This document shows positions 17,468-27,125 of a DNA stretch of 64,000 nt, piece by piece. A model generated the notes under the pieces. That model was not told the origin of the DNA, did no database searches, and saw nothing but the letters and a program-made list of their open reading frames with translations. Made by a program: the position numbers and the translations under genes. Each line of letters begins with the position of its first letter. The first letter of the stretch is position 1. This DNA is from Burkholderiaceae bacterium. Its GTDB lineage: Bacteria; Pseudomonadota; Gammaproteobacteria; Burkholderiales; Burkholderiaceae_B. The stretch covers positions 24,080 through 88,079 of the forward strand of contig JAMNXR010000014.1 of assembly GCA_023653055.1 (NCBI GenBank), in the 5' to 3' direction.

Positions 17468-18871
17468 TTACCGGAAGTTACGTACGTCGACAAAATGACC
17501 AGCAATCGCAGCAGCCGCTGCCATGGCTGGACTCACGAGATGGGTTCTGCCACCTTGGCCCTGACGACCTTCGAAATTACGATTAGAGGTCGAGGCACAG
17601 CGCTCCTGGGGTTCGAGACGATCAGCATTCATCGCCAAACACATCGAACAGCCTGGCTCACGCCATTCAAAACCTGCCTCGATAAAGATCTTGTCGAGAC
17701 CTTCGCGTTCAGCTTGGGCTTTAACAAGCCCAGAGCCTGCGACGACCATCGCCTGACGGACGTTACTCGCCACATGTTTACCGCGCGCAACCACCGCCGC
17801 AGCACGCAAGTCCTCAATACGTGAGTTGGTACATGAACCAATGAACACGCGATCAATCTTAATGTCTTGGATAGCGGTATTGGGCTTGAGACCCATATAT
17901 TCGAGGGCACGTTCCATACCGCTGCGACGGGCTTCATCCTTTTCGCGTTCTGGATCCGGTACGCGACCTGTCACAGGCAAGACCATCTCTGGGGAAGTCC
18001 CCCAGGTGACTTGAGGCACGATCTGACGCGCATCGATTTCCACGACACGATCAAAATGCGCGCCCTCGTCTGAGTGCAAGGTTTTCCAATAAGCAACTGC
18101 TTGATCCCACAGCGCGCCGCTCGGTGCAAAAGGACGTCCCACAAAATAATCAATGGTCTTTTGATCAACGGCCACCATGCCAGAACGGGCACCCGCCTCG
18201 ATCGACATATTGCAAAGGGTCATGCGACCTTCGATCGACAAATCACGAATGGCGCTGCCTGCAAACTCGATCGCATGCGCAGTACCACCTGCAGTGCCGA
18301 TCTCACCGATGATATGCAAAATAATGTCTTTGGCTGTGCAACCTGCTGGCAAAGCACCCTCAACACGCACAAGCATATTTTTATTTTTCTTGGCTTGCAG
18401 GGTCTGCGTTGCCATCACGTGCTCAACCTCGGAGGTGCCAATACCGAACGCCAACGCACCCATCGCGCCATGCGTGCTGGTGTGGGAGTCACCACAAACA
18501 ACTGTCATGCCTGGCAATGTAGCGCCTTGCTCGGGACCAATGACATGCACGATGCCTTGACGCAAGTCGTTCATGCGGAACTCAATCACCTGGTGCTTTT
18601 CGCAGTTGGCATCGAGGGTATCGACCTGAAGCTTTGAAATAGGGTCTGTAATACCTTGGGCTCGATCAGTCGTCGGCACATTATGGTCTGCCACAGCCAA
18701 ATTGGCATTCAGGCGCCACAGCTTACGGCCGGCCAAATCGAGACCCTCGAAAGCCTGAGGACTGGTCACCTCATGCAAAAGGTGACGGTCGATGTAAAGA
18801 ATGGCGGTGCCATCTGATTCTTCGTGAACCACATGGGCATCCCAAAGCTTGTCGTATAAGGTTTTTTTCAT
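17468..18871 (-). CDS. leuC: 3-isopropylmalate dehydratase large subunit
   Basis: LeuC is the 4Fe-4S aconitase-type subunit. With the ATG at 18869-18871 ([15 protein letters not shown]) it has 467 residues, the family norm; in-frame extension upstream would run toward aroC and has no conserved sequence. The cluster cysteines appear in [10 protein letters not shown] and [19 protein letters not shown] and [15 protein letters not shown] are conserved active-site blocks. The gene lies 65 bp after aroC and heads leuC-leuD-leuB. Confidence 0.96.
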   Translation of the reverse strand: MKKTLYDKLWDAHVVHEESDGTAILYIDRHLLHEVTSPQAFEGLDLAGRKLWRLNANLAVADHNVPTTDRAQGITDPISKLQVDTLDANCEKHQVIEFRMNDLRQGIVHVIGPEQGATLPGMTVVCGDSHTSTHGAMGALAFGIGTSEVEHVMATQTLQAKKNKNMLVRVEGALPAGCTAKDIILHIIGEIGTAGGTAHAIEFAGSAIRDLSIEGRMTLCNMSIEAGARSGMVAVDQKTIDYFVGRPFAPSGALWDQAVAYWKTLHSDEGAHFDRVVEIDARQIVPQVTWGTSPEMVLPVTGRVPDPEREKDEARRSGMERALEYMGLKPNTAIQDIKIDRVFIGSCTNSRIEDLRAAAVVARGKHVASNVRQAMVVAGSGLVKAQAEREGLDKIFIEAGFEWREPGCSMCLAMNADRLEPQERCASTSNRNFEGRQGQGGRTHLVSPAMAAAAAIAGHFVDVRNFR

Positions 18872-18936
18872 GAAGCTGTCTCTGCCACACACGTTGTATA
18901 GGTTTAGCTCTTGATTATGCCATAGCAGGCAAGCGA

Positions 18937-20013
18937 CTAGCCCTTGCGGAGCACGTCGCCACACTGGGCACGATGGCGAAGGGCATGGTCTGCCAAAATG
19001 ATTGCCAACAATGACTCCGCAATAGGCGTGGCACGAATCCCTACGCAGGGATCATGCCGACCCAAGGTTTGCACGGAAACAGGATTACCCGCCCGGTCGA
19101 CAGAACGGCGTTCGATCCGAATACTGGAAGTTGGTTTGATTGCCAAACTGACAGTAATCGGCTGACCTGTTGAGATACCACCCAACACACCACCGGCATG
19201 ATTGGTTAAGAACCCATCGGGGGTAATCTCGTCACCATGCTCAGAGCCACGCTGCACAATGCTGTGAAATCCAGCACCAATTTCGACGCCTTTAACGGCA
19301 TTGAGTCCCATCATCGCGTGCGCAATATCCGCATCGAGCCGATCATAAAGGGGCTCGCCCCAGCCAGCAGGCATGCCCTCGGCAACGACCTCGATACGCG
19401 CACCGGCTGAATCTCCGTCTTTGCGCAGCTGATCCATATAGAACTCAAGCTGCGCGACGATATCGGGATCCGCCGAATAAAATGGGTTATTGGGAACGTG
19501 TTCCCAACTTTTAAATGGCATGGGTATCGGACCGAGTTGGCTCATGTAGCCGCGTACAGTGATCCCGTATTGCTCGGACAACCATTTTTTAGCAATCGCA
19601 CCCGCCGCGACAGTTGGCGCGGTCAGCCTCGCCGAAGAGCGCCCACCACCACGCGGATCTCGGACACCGTATTTTTTGAAATAGGCGTAATCCGCATGGC
19701 CCGGGCGGAACGTGTCAGAGATGGCGGTGTAATCCTTGCTGCGCGCATCGACATTTCGAATCAGTAAGGCAATCGGCGTACCTGTCGTCTTACCCTCAAA
19801 AATGCCCGACAAGATTTCGACCTGGTCTGCCTCCTGGCGCTGCGTCACATGACGCGAGGTCCCAGGACGGCGTCGATCCAGCTCGACTTGGATGTCTTGC
19901 TCAGAAAGAGACATCCCAGGGGGGCAACCATCCACCACACAGCCGATTGCAGGCCCGTGGGACTCACCAAAATTCGTGACACAAAATAAGGTACCGAGCG
20001 TATTGCCAGACAT
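18937..20013 (-). CDS. aroC: Chorismate synthase
   Basis: AroC makes chorismate from EPSP using reduced FMN. The 358-residue protein begins [20 protein letters not shown], the first AroC signature, and contains [32 protein letters not shown] and [18 protein letters not shown]. It precedes the leu genes on the same strand and follows selO by 64 bp. Co-transcription with leuC is possible but not shown. Confidence 0.96.
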   Translation of the reverse strand: MSGNTLGTLFCVTNFGESHGPAIGCVVDGCPPGMSLSEQDIQVELDRRRPGTSRHVTQRQEADQVEILSGIFEGKTTGTPIALLIRNVDARSKDYTAISDTFRPGHADYAYFKKYGVRDPRGGGRSSARLTAPTVAAGAIAKKWLSEQYGITVRGYMSQLGPIPMPFKSWEHVPNNPFYSADPDIVAQLEFYMDQLRKDGDSAGARIEVVAEGMPAGWGEPLYDRLDADIAHAMMGLNAVKGVEIGAGFHSIVQRGSEHGDEITPDGFLTNHAGGVLGGISTGQPITVSLAIKPTSSIRIERRSVDRAGNPVSVQTLGRHDPCVGIRATPIAESLLAIILADHALRHRAQCGDVLRKG

Positions 20014-20077
20014 AGAAACGAACCGTCAAGGTTGGGCGTGCTCAAAGGGAAACACGCAACAAAACGACATTATTGCA

Positions 20078-21646
20078 CTAGGAAGAGCAACTGACTTCAA
20101 TTTTGCTTGCCCAATGCGGCGGCATCGACGCATAACGCTCCATTCCGACTTGGGCGGTAAAAGGATCGGCAAGCAAGGTCATCATTTCATCTAACGCGGT
20201 AAAGTCACCCCGCTGGGTTGACTCGATCGCTTGCTGGGCTAAGTAATTTCGCAAGACATATAAAGGATTGACGGCCAGCATGCCGGAAACCCTTTGTTGC
20301 CAAGGCGCAGCCTCCTGCGCCACCCTATCGCGATAGCGGGCCAACCATGCCCCAGCGGCTTCTCTGTCGACGAAAAGATCAACAAACGGCTGCAAAGCAC
20401 CTGACCCATCGCCAACGGTGCCTCCAAGGTCGTGCGACACCTGCCCCGCTAAAGCCTCAGTCATACCTGGTGCATAAGCCAGTTGTCGAAACGTCATGGA
20501 AAAGTCCGCATGACTCGCTTGCATCACACTCCAGAGATCATCGATCAGCGTTTCATCGCCCGCCTGCCAAGTCCTTAAACCTAGTTTTTGACTCATACGC
20601 GTTTGCATGGATTGCAGAAAAGTCGGCTCAAACTGATTGAGGGCCGACCGGAGCGCCTCCGCATCCGGCACGATTGCATGCAGGCTATTGGCTAACTGAT
20701 AAAGATTCCAATGCGCGACTGCGGGTTGCGCATGCCATGCATAACGACCGTTTGAATCGGTGTGATTACAAATGTGTCGTGCGTCAAAACCATCCATAAA
20801 ACCATACGGACCATAGTCAAGGGTCAAGCCCAAGATCGACATATTGTCTGTATTCATGACGCCATGACAAAAACCCACGACTTGCCAGCTCGCCATTAAA
20901 TCGGCGGTTCGTTTCACCACGGCCTCAAGCAGCTTGACGTAACGCAATTCAGCCGTTGCAGGTACGCCCGGAGCTGTCTGTAAACACTCAGGATAAAAAC
21001 GTTCAATCACGTAATCCGACAGCTTGCGCACTAAATCAGGCTTATTGCGAGAAGCCCAGTGTTCAAACGATCCGAAACGTACAAAACTCGGTGCAACTCT
21101 GGCGACCACCGCTGCTGTTTCAACTGTCTCACGCATGACGGGATCGTCGGCCGACACCAACGACAAGGCACGTGTGGTGGCGACACCTAAGCCGTGCATG
21201 GCTTGGCTCGCTAAATATTCGCGCACAGAGGAACGCAATACCGCACGACCATCTCCCATCCGAGAATAAGGTGTCATGCCAGCCCCTTTGAGCTGGAGTT
21301 CCCAGTTTCCAGTGGGACCGACTATTTCTCCCAACAAGTGCGCGCGACCATCTCCGAGCTGCCCAGCCCACACGCCAAACTGGTGACCGCTATACACCGC
21401 AGCCAGCGTATCTCCCCCTGGCATCGGTGCGGTACCACTCACCACGCTGAGAAACTCCGGCGTCTTCTGTGCCTCGGGAGAAAAGCCCAACAGGGCTGCC
21501 ACGTCTTGATTCACGTGCACCAACCTTGGGTTTTTCAATGGCGTCGTTGGCAGGCGGGTAAAGAAATCTAGCCCGAGGGCTGCAAAACTATTGTTCGTTT
21601 GTAAGGCGGAAAAACTGTCCGCAACGGGATTGGCTGTAGAGGTCAT
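20078..21646 (-). CDS. selO: SelO/YdiU protein adenylyltransferase
   Basis: SelO is a pseudokinase-fold enzyme that transfers AMP to protein hydroxyls under redox control. The 522-residue protein shows VYSGHQFGVWAGQLGDGRAHLLGE, LKGAGMTPYSRMGDGRAVLRSS and FCHGVMNTDNMSILGLTLDYGP(Y)GF blocks. The C-terminus ends CSS, matching the position of the terminal selenocysteine/cysteine of the family. The start ATG overlaps the stop of the DUF2069 gene upstream by 4 nt. Confidence 0.93.
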   Translation of the reverse strand: MTSTANPVADSFSALQTNNSFAALGLDFFTRLPTTPLKNPRLVHVNQDVAALLGFSPEAQKTPEFLSVVSGTAPMPGGDTLAAVYSGHQFGVWAGQLGDGRAHLLGEIVGPTGNWELQLKGAGMTPYSRMGDGRAVLRSSVREYLASQAMHGLGVATTRALSLVSADDPVMRETVETAAVVARVAPSFVRFGSFEHWASRNKPDLVRKLSDYVIERFYPECLQTAPGVPATAELRYVKLLEAVVKRTADLMASWQVVGFCHGVMNTDNMSILGLTLDYGPYGFMDGFDARHICNHTDSNGRYAWHAQPAVAHWNLYQLANSLHAIVPDAEALRSALNQFEPTFLQSMQTRMSQKLGLRTWQAGDETLIDDLWSVMQASHADFSMTFRQLAYAPGMTEALAGQVSHDLGGTVGDGSGALQPFVDLFVDREAAGAWLARYRDRVAQEAAPWQQRVSGMLAVNPLYVLRNYLAQQAIESTQRGDFTALDEMMTLLADPFTAQVGMERYASMPPHWASKIEVSCSS

Positions 21647-22095
21647 GGCAGCGGCTTTTCTTGTGATGGGTCTTGAGCTTGAGTCTCGGCTTGTTTTTTT
21701 AGTTGTTTGGCAAACCGCTTAGCAGGTTTGACGTAAAACAAGGCAGCAAAGAAAAAAATTGAGGAGAGAGCAATCTCTATCCACGCCATGGCAATTGAGG
21801 GGCCAGGCGGATCTGACATCACTCTGACGACACCTTCCATCAAATACAACAACACCAGCATAGAGGCCCACTGAATCGTGTACAAACTGCCTTTCGAAAC
21901 ACCGCGAAACGCAAAGGCAAGCGGCAGCGCCTTTAAAAACAATAAGGTTCCGCCTGCACGCAGTGGTGCCAGCCATGTTTCCCAGAGCACGCACAAAATA
22001 AAGAGTGCAAACAGGGAGAACATCGCCGTGCGTTGCAACGCAACATTTAGGGTGGGTTCAGTTGGGGCGACCAGAGGACTTGTTATGGGCTTCAT
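21643..22095 (-). CDS. DUF2069 inner-membrane protein
   Basis: The 150-residue protein has about four hydrophobic segments (FSLFALFILCVLWETWL, GGTLLFLKALPLAFAF, YTIQWASMLVLLYLMEGVV, IEIALSSIFFFAALFYV) and a charged, Q-rich tail. The WETWLAPLRAGG and LLYLMEGVVR motifs fit the DUF2069 family, whose function is unknown. It is translationally coupled to selO through an ATGA overlap. Confidence 0.8.
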   Translation of the reverse strand: MKPITSPLVAPTEPTLNVALQRTAMFSLFALFILCVLWETWLAPLRAGGTLLFLKALPLAFAFRGVSKGSLYTIQWASMLVLLYLMEGVVRVMSDPPGPSIAMAWIEIALSSIFFFAALFYVKPAKRFAKQLKKQAETQAQDPSQEKPLP

Positions 22096-22173
22096 ACTGC
22101 TATTATGACTCGGGTCAGGGTAAACAACACAGTATCCCTACCTGCGTACGATTGGTACGAGGAGTTTTATTCA

Positions 22174-23484
22174 GTGATTTCTCAACCATCCCCAGATACC
22201 CCTCCGCATGCAAAGCTCACCGCTTGGCGTGAAATCATGCTGTCAAGCGCAAAGCGGCTGAGTCAGGTTGATGCGTTTGATCTGGCCGGGAGCCTGACCT
22301 TTACAACGGTGTTGGCGATTGTTCCATTATTGGCCGTTGCACTTGCACTGTTCACCGCCTTTCCTCAATTTCATGAGTTCAGCGATGCTTTGCAGGTTTT
22401 TTTATCAAACAGCTTAATGCCCCCTGTTGTCTCAGAAAATGTGATGACCTACCTCAACGATTTTGCTCAAAAGGCTAGCCGATTGACTGCGATTGGCGGC
22501 AGTTTTTTAGTTATTACGGTGTTGTTGCTAATTTTATCTATTGATAAAGCCTTTAACGAGATCTGGCGGGTCACAAAATCGCGCCGAATGGGACAACGTC
22601 TGCTTGTCTACTGGGCGCTTTTGACGCTAGGACCGTTGATGACGGGCGCAAGTCTTTGGGCAACGGCATTATTGGCACGCGAGTCATTTGGCGTGATCTC
22701 CCATATTCCCTACCTTTTAGAGGTGACACTGAAAGTGTCGCCCTTTGTTGTCAGCGCAGCGGGTTTTGCGGCGTTATTCACCATTGTCCCAAACGCGCGC
22801 GTCGCGCCCCGGGATGCGATAGTCGGAGGGCTATTCGTGGCCTTCTTGCTAGAGGTGATGAAAACAGGCTTTGCTTTTTATGTTTCTCAACTGTCCACTT
22901 ACACCATGATTTATGGTGCATTTGCTGCTCTCCCCGTTTTCTTAATATGGGTCTATCTCTCCTGGCTCAGTATCTTGTTCGGCGCTATTGTTGCTGCCAA
23001 CCTTCCTTATCTACGACATGTTCGCGTGCGTGGCGCTTCACAGCCCGGCGATCTGCTGCAAGATGCTCTCGCCACACTAAGCTTGCTCGACCAGTCTCGC
23101 GCACAAAAAACACCAGGTTTACGCACGCGAGACATTGCAGAAGCGCTGCAGCTTACCGAAGATCAGACGGCCTCAATATTAGCCACACTGCAAGATTTGG
23201 GACTCATCGCCGCAGCCCAAGTCCGGCAGCGTGAGCACTGGGTCATCGTGTGCGCCCCTCACCTCACGAGTTTGACACCCTTATTAAGGCAATTTTTTGT
23301 GAATCGCAATACGCTTCGTCTTGATGAGCAACCTGCACTCAAGCACGCTTTATCCATTTATATTCAAGACAATAAAGACTCAAACTTGAGCGATGTGCTG
23401 TTGCAGAATGACAAGCCAGACACGCTGAACGTACAATCCGAACAAAGCAGCACAAAGGAGACGCATCATGCTACAGGTCAGTGA
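22174..23484 (+). CDS. YihY/BrkB-family inner-membrane protein
   Basis: The 436-residue membrane protein has the YihY/BrkB core of six helices (AGSLTFTTVLAIVPLLAVALALF at the first) and a C-terminal winged-helix-like tail (about residues 320-400, TRDIAEALQLTEDQTASILATL). Members were misnamed as RNase BN. The GTG at 22174 is chosen because GGAG lies 9 nt upstream; an ATG 23 codons earlier has no ribosome binding site and adds non-conserved sequence. The last 17 nt overlap the CBS gene. Confidence 0.85.
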   Translation: MISQPSPDTPPHAKLTAWREIMLSSAKRLSQVDAFDLAGSLTFTTVLAIVPLLAVALALFTAFPQFHEFSDALQVFLSNSLMPPVVSENVMTYLNDFAQKASRLTAIGGSFLVITVLLLILSIDKAFNEIWRVTKSRRMGQRLLVYWALLTLGPLMTGASLWATALLARESFGVISHIPYLLEVTLKVSPFVVSAAGFAALFTIVPNARVAPRDAIVGGLFVAFLLEVMKTGFAFYVSQLSTYTMIYGAFAALPVFLIWVYLSWLSILFGAIVAANLPYLRHVRVRGASQPGDLLQDALATLSLLDQSRAQKTPGLRTRDIAEALQLTEDQTASILATLQDLGLIAAAQVRQREHWVIVCAPHLTSLTPLLRQFFVNRNTLRLDEQPALKHALSIYIQDNKDSNLSDVLLQNDKPDTLNVQSEQSSTKETHHATGQ

Positions 23485-23929
23485 AATTCTGCGGGTCAAG
23501 GGCAATACCCTTTTTACCGCGTCGCCCGAGACTTCTGTCATTCAAGCGCTTGAAACAATGAGCGAACAAGACATTGGCTCTTTGGTCATTATGGATCGCG
23601 GCACGCTAGCCGGCATGTTGACGTTTAGGGAGATTATCCGTCATGTGAACGGCAATCACGGTGCGGTGGGTTCAACCACTATTCGTAGCATTATGGATGC
23701 CAAGCCCGTCAGCGTATCGCCTGATGCAGACGCAGACCACGTCCAGCGCCTCATGCTTGAAAATCACTCCCGTTATATTCCTGTGATGGATGGTACGGTA
23801 CTGATGGGTGTCATTTCTTTTTACGACATGGCCCAAGCCATCGTTGCTGCGCAAAAATTTGAAAACTCGATGCTCAAGGCCTATATACGAGACTGGCCTG
23901 AAGAAGACAGTCAACGCCCTAAAGCGTAA
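23468..23929 (+). CDS. CBS-domain pair protein
   Basis: This 153-residue protein consists of two CBS domains (about residues 10-65 and 75-130) and little else. VSEILRVKG, IGSLVIMDRGTLAGMLTFREIIRHV and IPVMDGTVLMGVISFYDMAQAIV are the typical strand-loop-helix elements. Stand-alone CBS pairs bind adenine nucleotides and act as energy sensors; the partner is unknown. AAGGAG precedes the ATG, and the overlap with the YihY gene suggests joint expression. Confidence 0.88.
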   Translation: MLQVSEILRVKGNTLFTASPETSVIQALETMSEQDIGSLVIMDRGTLAGMLTFREIIRHVNGNHGAVGSTTIRSIMDAKPVSVSPDADADHVQRLMLENHSRYIPVMDGTVLMGVISFYDMAQAIVAAQKFENSMLKAYIRDWPEEDSQRPKA

Positions 23930-23948
23930 AGACTCAACAGCAAACATA

Positions 23949-24953
23949 TTATTCTGTCTTCAAGCGGTCAAGCGGTTCATAGCCGCCAATCTCTAAATAT
24001 GCGCGCCGGATAAGTGTTGAATCATTTGCATTGAGTAGTTTTGAATCCGATAACATCCGACGCCATAAGCGCGAGCGCGGCCTGCCATTAAACAACCCTA
24101 GCAACGGTCTCACCACGATTCGCAAAGGGGTATCGCGCTCAACTTGACCCGCGGCATAGGCAACCAACTGATCGATGAGTGCTGCCTCTTGAATGGCAGC
24201 CTCGTCTGGCCAAAAAGCCGCAGATAACTCACTTAAGACGCCTGGATTGTGCCAAGGTGTACGCCCAAGCATCACACCATCAAAGGTCAGCAGCGCTTCC
24301 GAGCAATCCTCTACCCCTGACAAACCTCCGTTGAGGACAATGGTGGCCTCAGGAAAATCTTGTTTTAACTTGGCCGCATCGCCATAGCGCAAAGGTGGAA
24401 TGTCGCGATTATCCTTAGGGGTCAGGCCTTTTAGGACAGCATTTCGTGCATGCACCACAAAAACACGACAGCCTGTGTCATAAATCGTGCCAACAAAGTC
24501 ACGGACAAAGCCGTAATCATCGTTGTAGTCCAAGCCTAAGCGGTGCTTAACCGTCACGGGGATACTAACCGCGTCCTGCATGGCCTTGACACAATCCGCC
24601 ACTAACGTTGGTTCAGCCATCAGGCACGCTCCAAACGCACCCTTTTGAACGCGCTCGGAAGGGCACCCACAATTGAGGTTAATTTCGTCATACCCCCATT
24701 GCGCACCCAGTCGAGCCGCTTGACTTAAGGCCTCGGGCTCACTGCCTCCAAGCTGAAGCGCCACGGGATGTTCTTGGTCATTGAAGTCTAAGTGCCTGTG
24801 AATATCGCCGTGTGTCAAAGCGCCAGTCGTAATCATCTCTGTGTACAGACGCGCATGGGGTGCAAGCAAACGATGGAAGAACCGACAATGCCGGTCTGTC
24901 ACATCGATCATGGGGGCTACGCTTAACTTCCAGGACTGTACTGGCATGGACAT
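23949..24953 (-). CDS. dusA: tRNA-dihydrouridine synthase DusA
   Basis: DusA reduces U20/U20a of tRNA with FMN. The 334-residue protein has the VAPMIDVTDRHCRFFHRLL start typical of DusA, the NLNCGCPSERVQKGAFGACLM block with its catalytic cysteine, KHRLGLD and VHARNAVLKGL. The 5' end of dusA is a known phage integration site in proteobacteria, but I see no repeat or integrase next to it here. Convergent with the CBS gene, divergent from thrB. Confidence 0.93.
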   Translation of the reverse strand: MSMPVQSWKLSVAPMIDVTDRHCRFFHRLLAPHARLYTEMITTGALTHGDIHRHLDFNDQEHPVALQLGGSEPEALSQAARLGAQWGYDEINLNCGCPSERVQKGAFGACLMAEPTLVADCVKAMQDAVSIPVTVKHRLGLDYNDDYGFVRDFVGTIYDTGCRVFVVHARNAVLKGLTPKDNRDIPPLRYGDAAKLKQDFPEATIVLNGGLSGVEDCSEALLTFDGVMLGRTPWHNPGVLSELSAAFWPDEAAIQEAALIDQLVAYAAGQVERDTPLRIVVRPLLGLFNGRPRSRLWRRMLSDSKLLNANDSTLIRRAYLEIGGYEPLDRLKTE

Positions 24954-25096
24954 GTATCTAATGGCTCAAAAACGTCCAAACCGGACTCCCGCTATTTTAT
25001 ATGGCTTGGGATCAGCCAAATTGCGACACGCGTGAGCCCGTAGAAGTCATCCTTGCTAAAATTGCGACATCTCAGAAAATGCATCCCCTCATCCCT

Positions 25097-26074
25097 ATGG
25101 CAGTATTTACCCAAGTCAGTGAATTTGACGTTCGAACTTTGTTGGCTGAATACACCTTAGGTGATTTCATAGCCTTAAAGGGTATTGCTGCCGGAATTGA
25201 AAACAGTAACTTTTTCCTGACAACGACGCAGGGAGAGTATGTATTGACGGTTTTTGAGGTGCTCAAAGTCGAACAGTTACCGTTCTATATCGAGCTGATG
25301 CACCATCTTGCTGAAAAAGCCATCCCAGTGCCTCAGCCTCAGACGAGGAAAGACGGAACGCGGCTTTCCACCCTACATGGCAAGCCCGCCGCCATTGTTT
25401 CAAAACTTCCAGGCAGCTACGAAGCCAAGCCAAATGCTTCGCATTGCGCCATCGCAGGTGAAACCCTCGCACGCGCGCACCTAGCGGGAATGGATTTTTC
25501 GATTCAGCAACCTAATTTACGTGGATTGCCTTGGTGGACGTCCACAGCACCCACTGTGGCGCCCTTTCTGAACGAAACGCTTGCCCAGTTGTTGCAGGAC
25601 ACGCTTACTGAGCAGCAGACGTTGGCCAAAACGACAGAATACATGTCGCTGCCTCGCGGCCCGTCGCATTGTGATCTCTTTCGCGACAACGTTTTATTTG
25701 CCGGCACACCCGATCGTCCTGTCATGGGTGGTTTCATTGACTTTTATTTTGCGGGTGTCGACTCGTGGATTTTTGACGTCGCTGTTAGCGTCAATGACTG
25801 GTGTATCGACCACGCAAATGGAAAGTTTCATCCAGAACTGCTTGAGTCCTGGCTTAAAGCGTATGCCCGTATCCGCCCATTTACAGAGTCGGAAAGACAT
25901 GTTTGGCCCGCCATCTTGCGAGGAGCGGCACTACGCTTTTGGATCTCAAGACTGTATGACTTTTATTTACCCCGCCCAGCTCAAACGCTTAAGCCGCATG
26001 ACCCCGGTCATTTTGAGCGCATACTCACCCAAAGAACAATAAGTGCCAGCATGGCACTTCCCAAGGAATCCTGA
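25097..26074 (+). CDS. thrB: Homoserine kinase (APH-fold ThrB type)
   Basis: The 325-residue protein starts MAVFTQVSEFDVRTLLAEY and has the aminoglycoside-phosphotransferase fold used for homoserine kinase in many proteobacteria. GIAAGIENSNFFL is the nucleotide-binding loop, HCDLFRDNVLF the catalytic loop, and GFIDFYFAG the metal-binding aspartate block. ATGs further upstream (25079 and 25001) add sequence unlike the family. It catalyses the step before threonine synthase. The stop codon overlaps the next ATG by 1 nt. Confidence 0.9.
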   Translation: MAVFTQVSEFDVRTLLAEYTLGDFIALKGIAAGIENSNFFLTTTQGEYVLTVFEVLKVEQLPFYIELMHHLAEKAIPVPQPQTRKDGTRLSTLHGKPAAIVSKLPGSYEAKPNASHCAIAGETLARAHLAGMDFSIQQPNLRGLPWWTSTAPTVAPFLNETLAQLLQDTLTEQQTLAKTTEYMSLPRGPSHCDLFRDNVLFAGTPDRPVMGGFIDFYFAGVDSWIFDVAVSVNDWCIDHANGKFHPELLESWLKAYARIRPFTESERHVWPAILRGAALRFWISRLYDFYLPRPAQTLKPHDPGHFERILTQRTISASMALPKES

Positions 26075-26868
26075 TGCAAGCTGTTCCCTTGCCTGCACTC
26101 GCAGGCTGGATGTGGGTTCGAGACGGTTGGTCACTGTTTCGTAGCCAGCCACTCGCGTTTTTTTCATGGGCGATGTTTGTCAGCTTGATACTGATGATCG
26201 CCACCATCACCCCGCCTATTGGTCCTATTTTCTTTATCGTGCTCATGCCGACCGCAACATTGCTTTCGCTTTCTGCAGGCAGGCATGCCAGCGCTGGACA
26301 AAGGATTTTGCTCGGCACGTGGATTGAACCATTGCGTCAACCCTTCGTTTTTCGCCGCCTACTTGCAATGGGTGGTTTATACATTGCATTTTGTTTGTTA
26401 CTTGGCTTGGCAGTCTTTATGCCATTTTCAGGTGAAGTCACCGAAGCGCTCAAAAATATTGAACAAACAAACGACTTATTGCCCTTGATGGAAGCCGTCA
26501 AGACGCCGATGCTGATTTTCGCTATTTTTTACGTCGTCATGGCTGCGGTCTTTTGGTTTGCACCGGCACTGGTCGGCTGGCACGGCATCCGGATTACTCA
26601 GGCATTATTTTTTAGCTGGATTGCCTGTTGGCGCAATAAATGGGCATTTTTAGTCTATGGACTGTGCTGGTTAGGTGTATTTCTCGGTATTGACACATTG
26701 ATTAGCGTCCTTGCACTCATGGGCCTTTCACCCAACACAGCAGCAACGATTCAGGTGCCCATCAACGTCGTGGCAACCTCCGTGTTGTACTGTAGTTTTT
26801 ATACAAGCTACGTTGCCGTTTTCCAAGATAATGAGCGCTTAAGTACCTCTGAAACCGACGCACAATGA
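26074..26868 (+). CDS. BPSS1780-family polytopic membrane protein
   Basis: The 264-residue protein has about six hydrophobic helices and the start LPALAGWMWVRDGWSLFRSQP characteristic of a betaproteobacterial family of unknown function (BPSS1780). AAGGA precedes the ATG, which overlaps the thrB stop (TGATG). Its 3' end overlaps the DUF192 gene on the other strand by 61 bp. A transport role is possible but not supported by motifs. Confidence 0.75.
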   Translation: MQAVPLPALAGWMWVRDGWSLFRSQPLAFFSWAMFVSLILMIATITPPIGPIFFIVLMPTATLLSLSAGRHASAGQRILLGTWIEPLRQPFVFRRLLAMGGLYIAFCLLLGLAVFMPFSGEVTEALKNIEQTNDLLPLMEAVKTPMLIFAIFYVVMAAVFWFAPALVGWHGIRITQALFFSWIACWRNKWAFLVYGLCWLGVFLGIDTLISVLALMGLSPNTAATIQVPINVVATSVLYCSFYTSYVAVFQDNERLSTSETDAQ

Positions 26869-27125
26869 GCGTCGAGAATAGGTAACATTTCGCACACAGA
26901 TCGCGCGCCAAGACAATATACGATCCGGTTGGGCGGCACATGGGATTGAACCTTTAAGATCTCATTGCTTTTATCCAAAAAAAATACGGCGATTGGATAC
27001 CCCATACCAAAGGTATGAACAGAACAACACGGTTGTAACCACAGCACCTCACCCGCCACAAGTTTCGGTCGAATCAACAGTCCCCCTGCGCGCTGCCACC
27101 AATGCGTGACTTTAATAATTTTCAT
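26808..27125 (-). CDS. DUF192 protein at the end of the tad operon
   Basis: The 105-residue protein shows the DUF192 pattern: a region ending in LQPCCSVHTFGMGYPIAVFFLD, a strand (NEILKVQSHVPPNRIVY) and an AR-V-E-like end (GARSVCEMLPILD). Start at the ATG 27123-27125, overlapping the TadC stop by 4 nt; an upstream reading would lie inside tadC. DUF192 has no settled function, but it recurs beside Tad-type pilus genes in betaproteobacteria as far as I recall. Its 3' 61 bp overlap the BPSS1780 gene on the opposite strand. Confidence 0.75.
   Translation of the reverse strand: MKIIKVTHWWQRAGGLLIRPKLVAGEVLWLQPCCSVHTFGMGYPIAVFFLDKSNEILKVQSHVPPNRIVYCLGARSVCEMLPILDAHCASVSEVLKRSLSWKTAT

Noticed and set aside
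18074..18637. 187-codon open frame antisense to leuC
   Set aside because: Shadow frame; LeuC on the minus strand is complete and conserved throughout.
18872..18964. N-terminal extension of leuC by 31 codons
   Set aside because: Overlaps the aroC end and has no similarity to the LeuC N-terminus [15 protein letters not shown].
23949..25000. dusA as an occupied phage attachment site
   Set aside because: The dusA 5' end is a known integration hot spot, but no integrase gene or duplicated dusA end lies next to it here.
25581..26042. 153-codon frame inside thrB on the same strand
   Set aside because: Out-of-frame reading of thrB, which has all kinase motifs.
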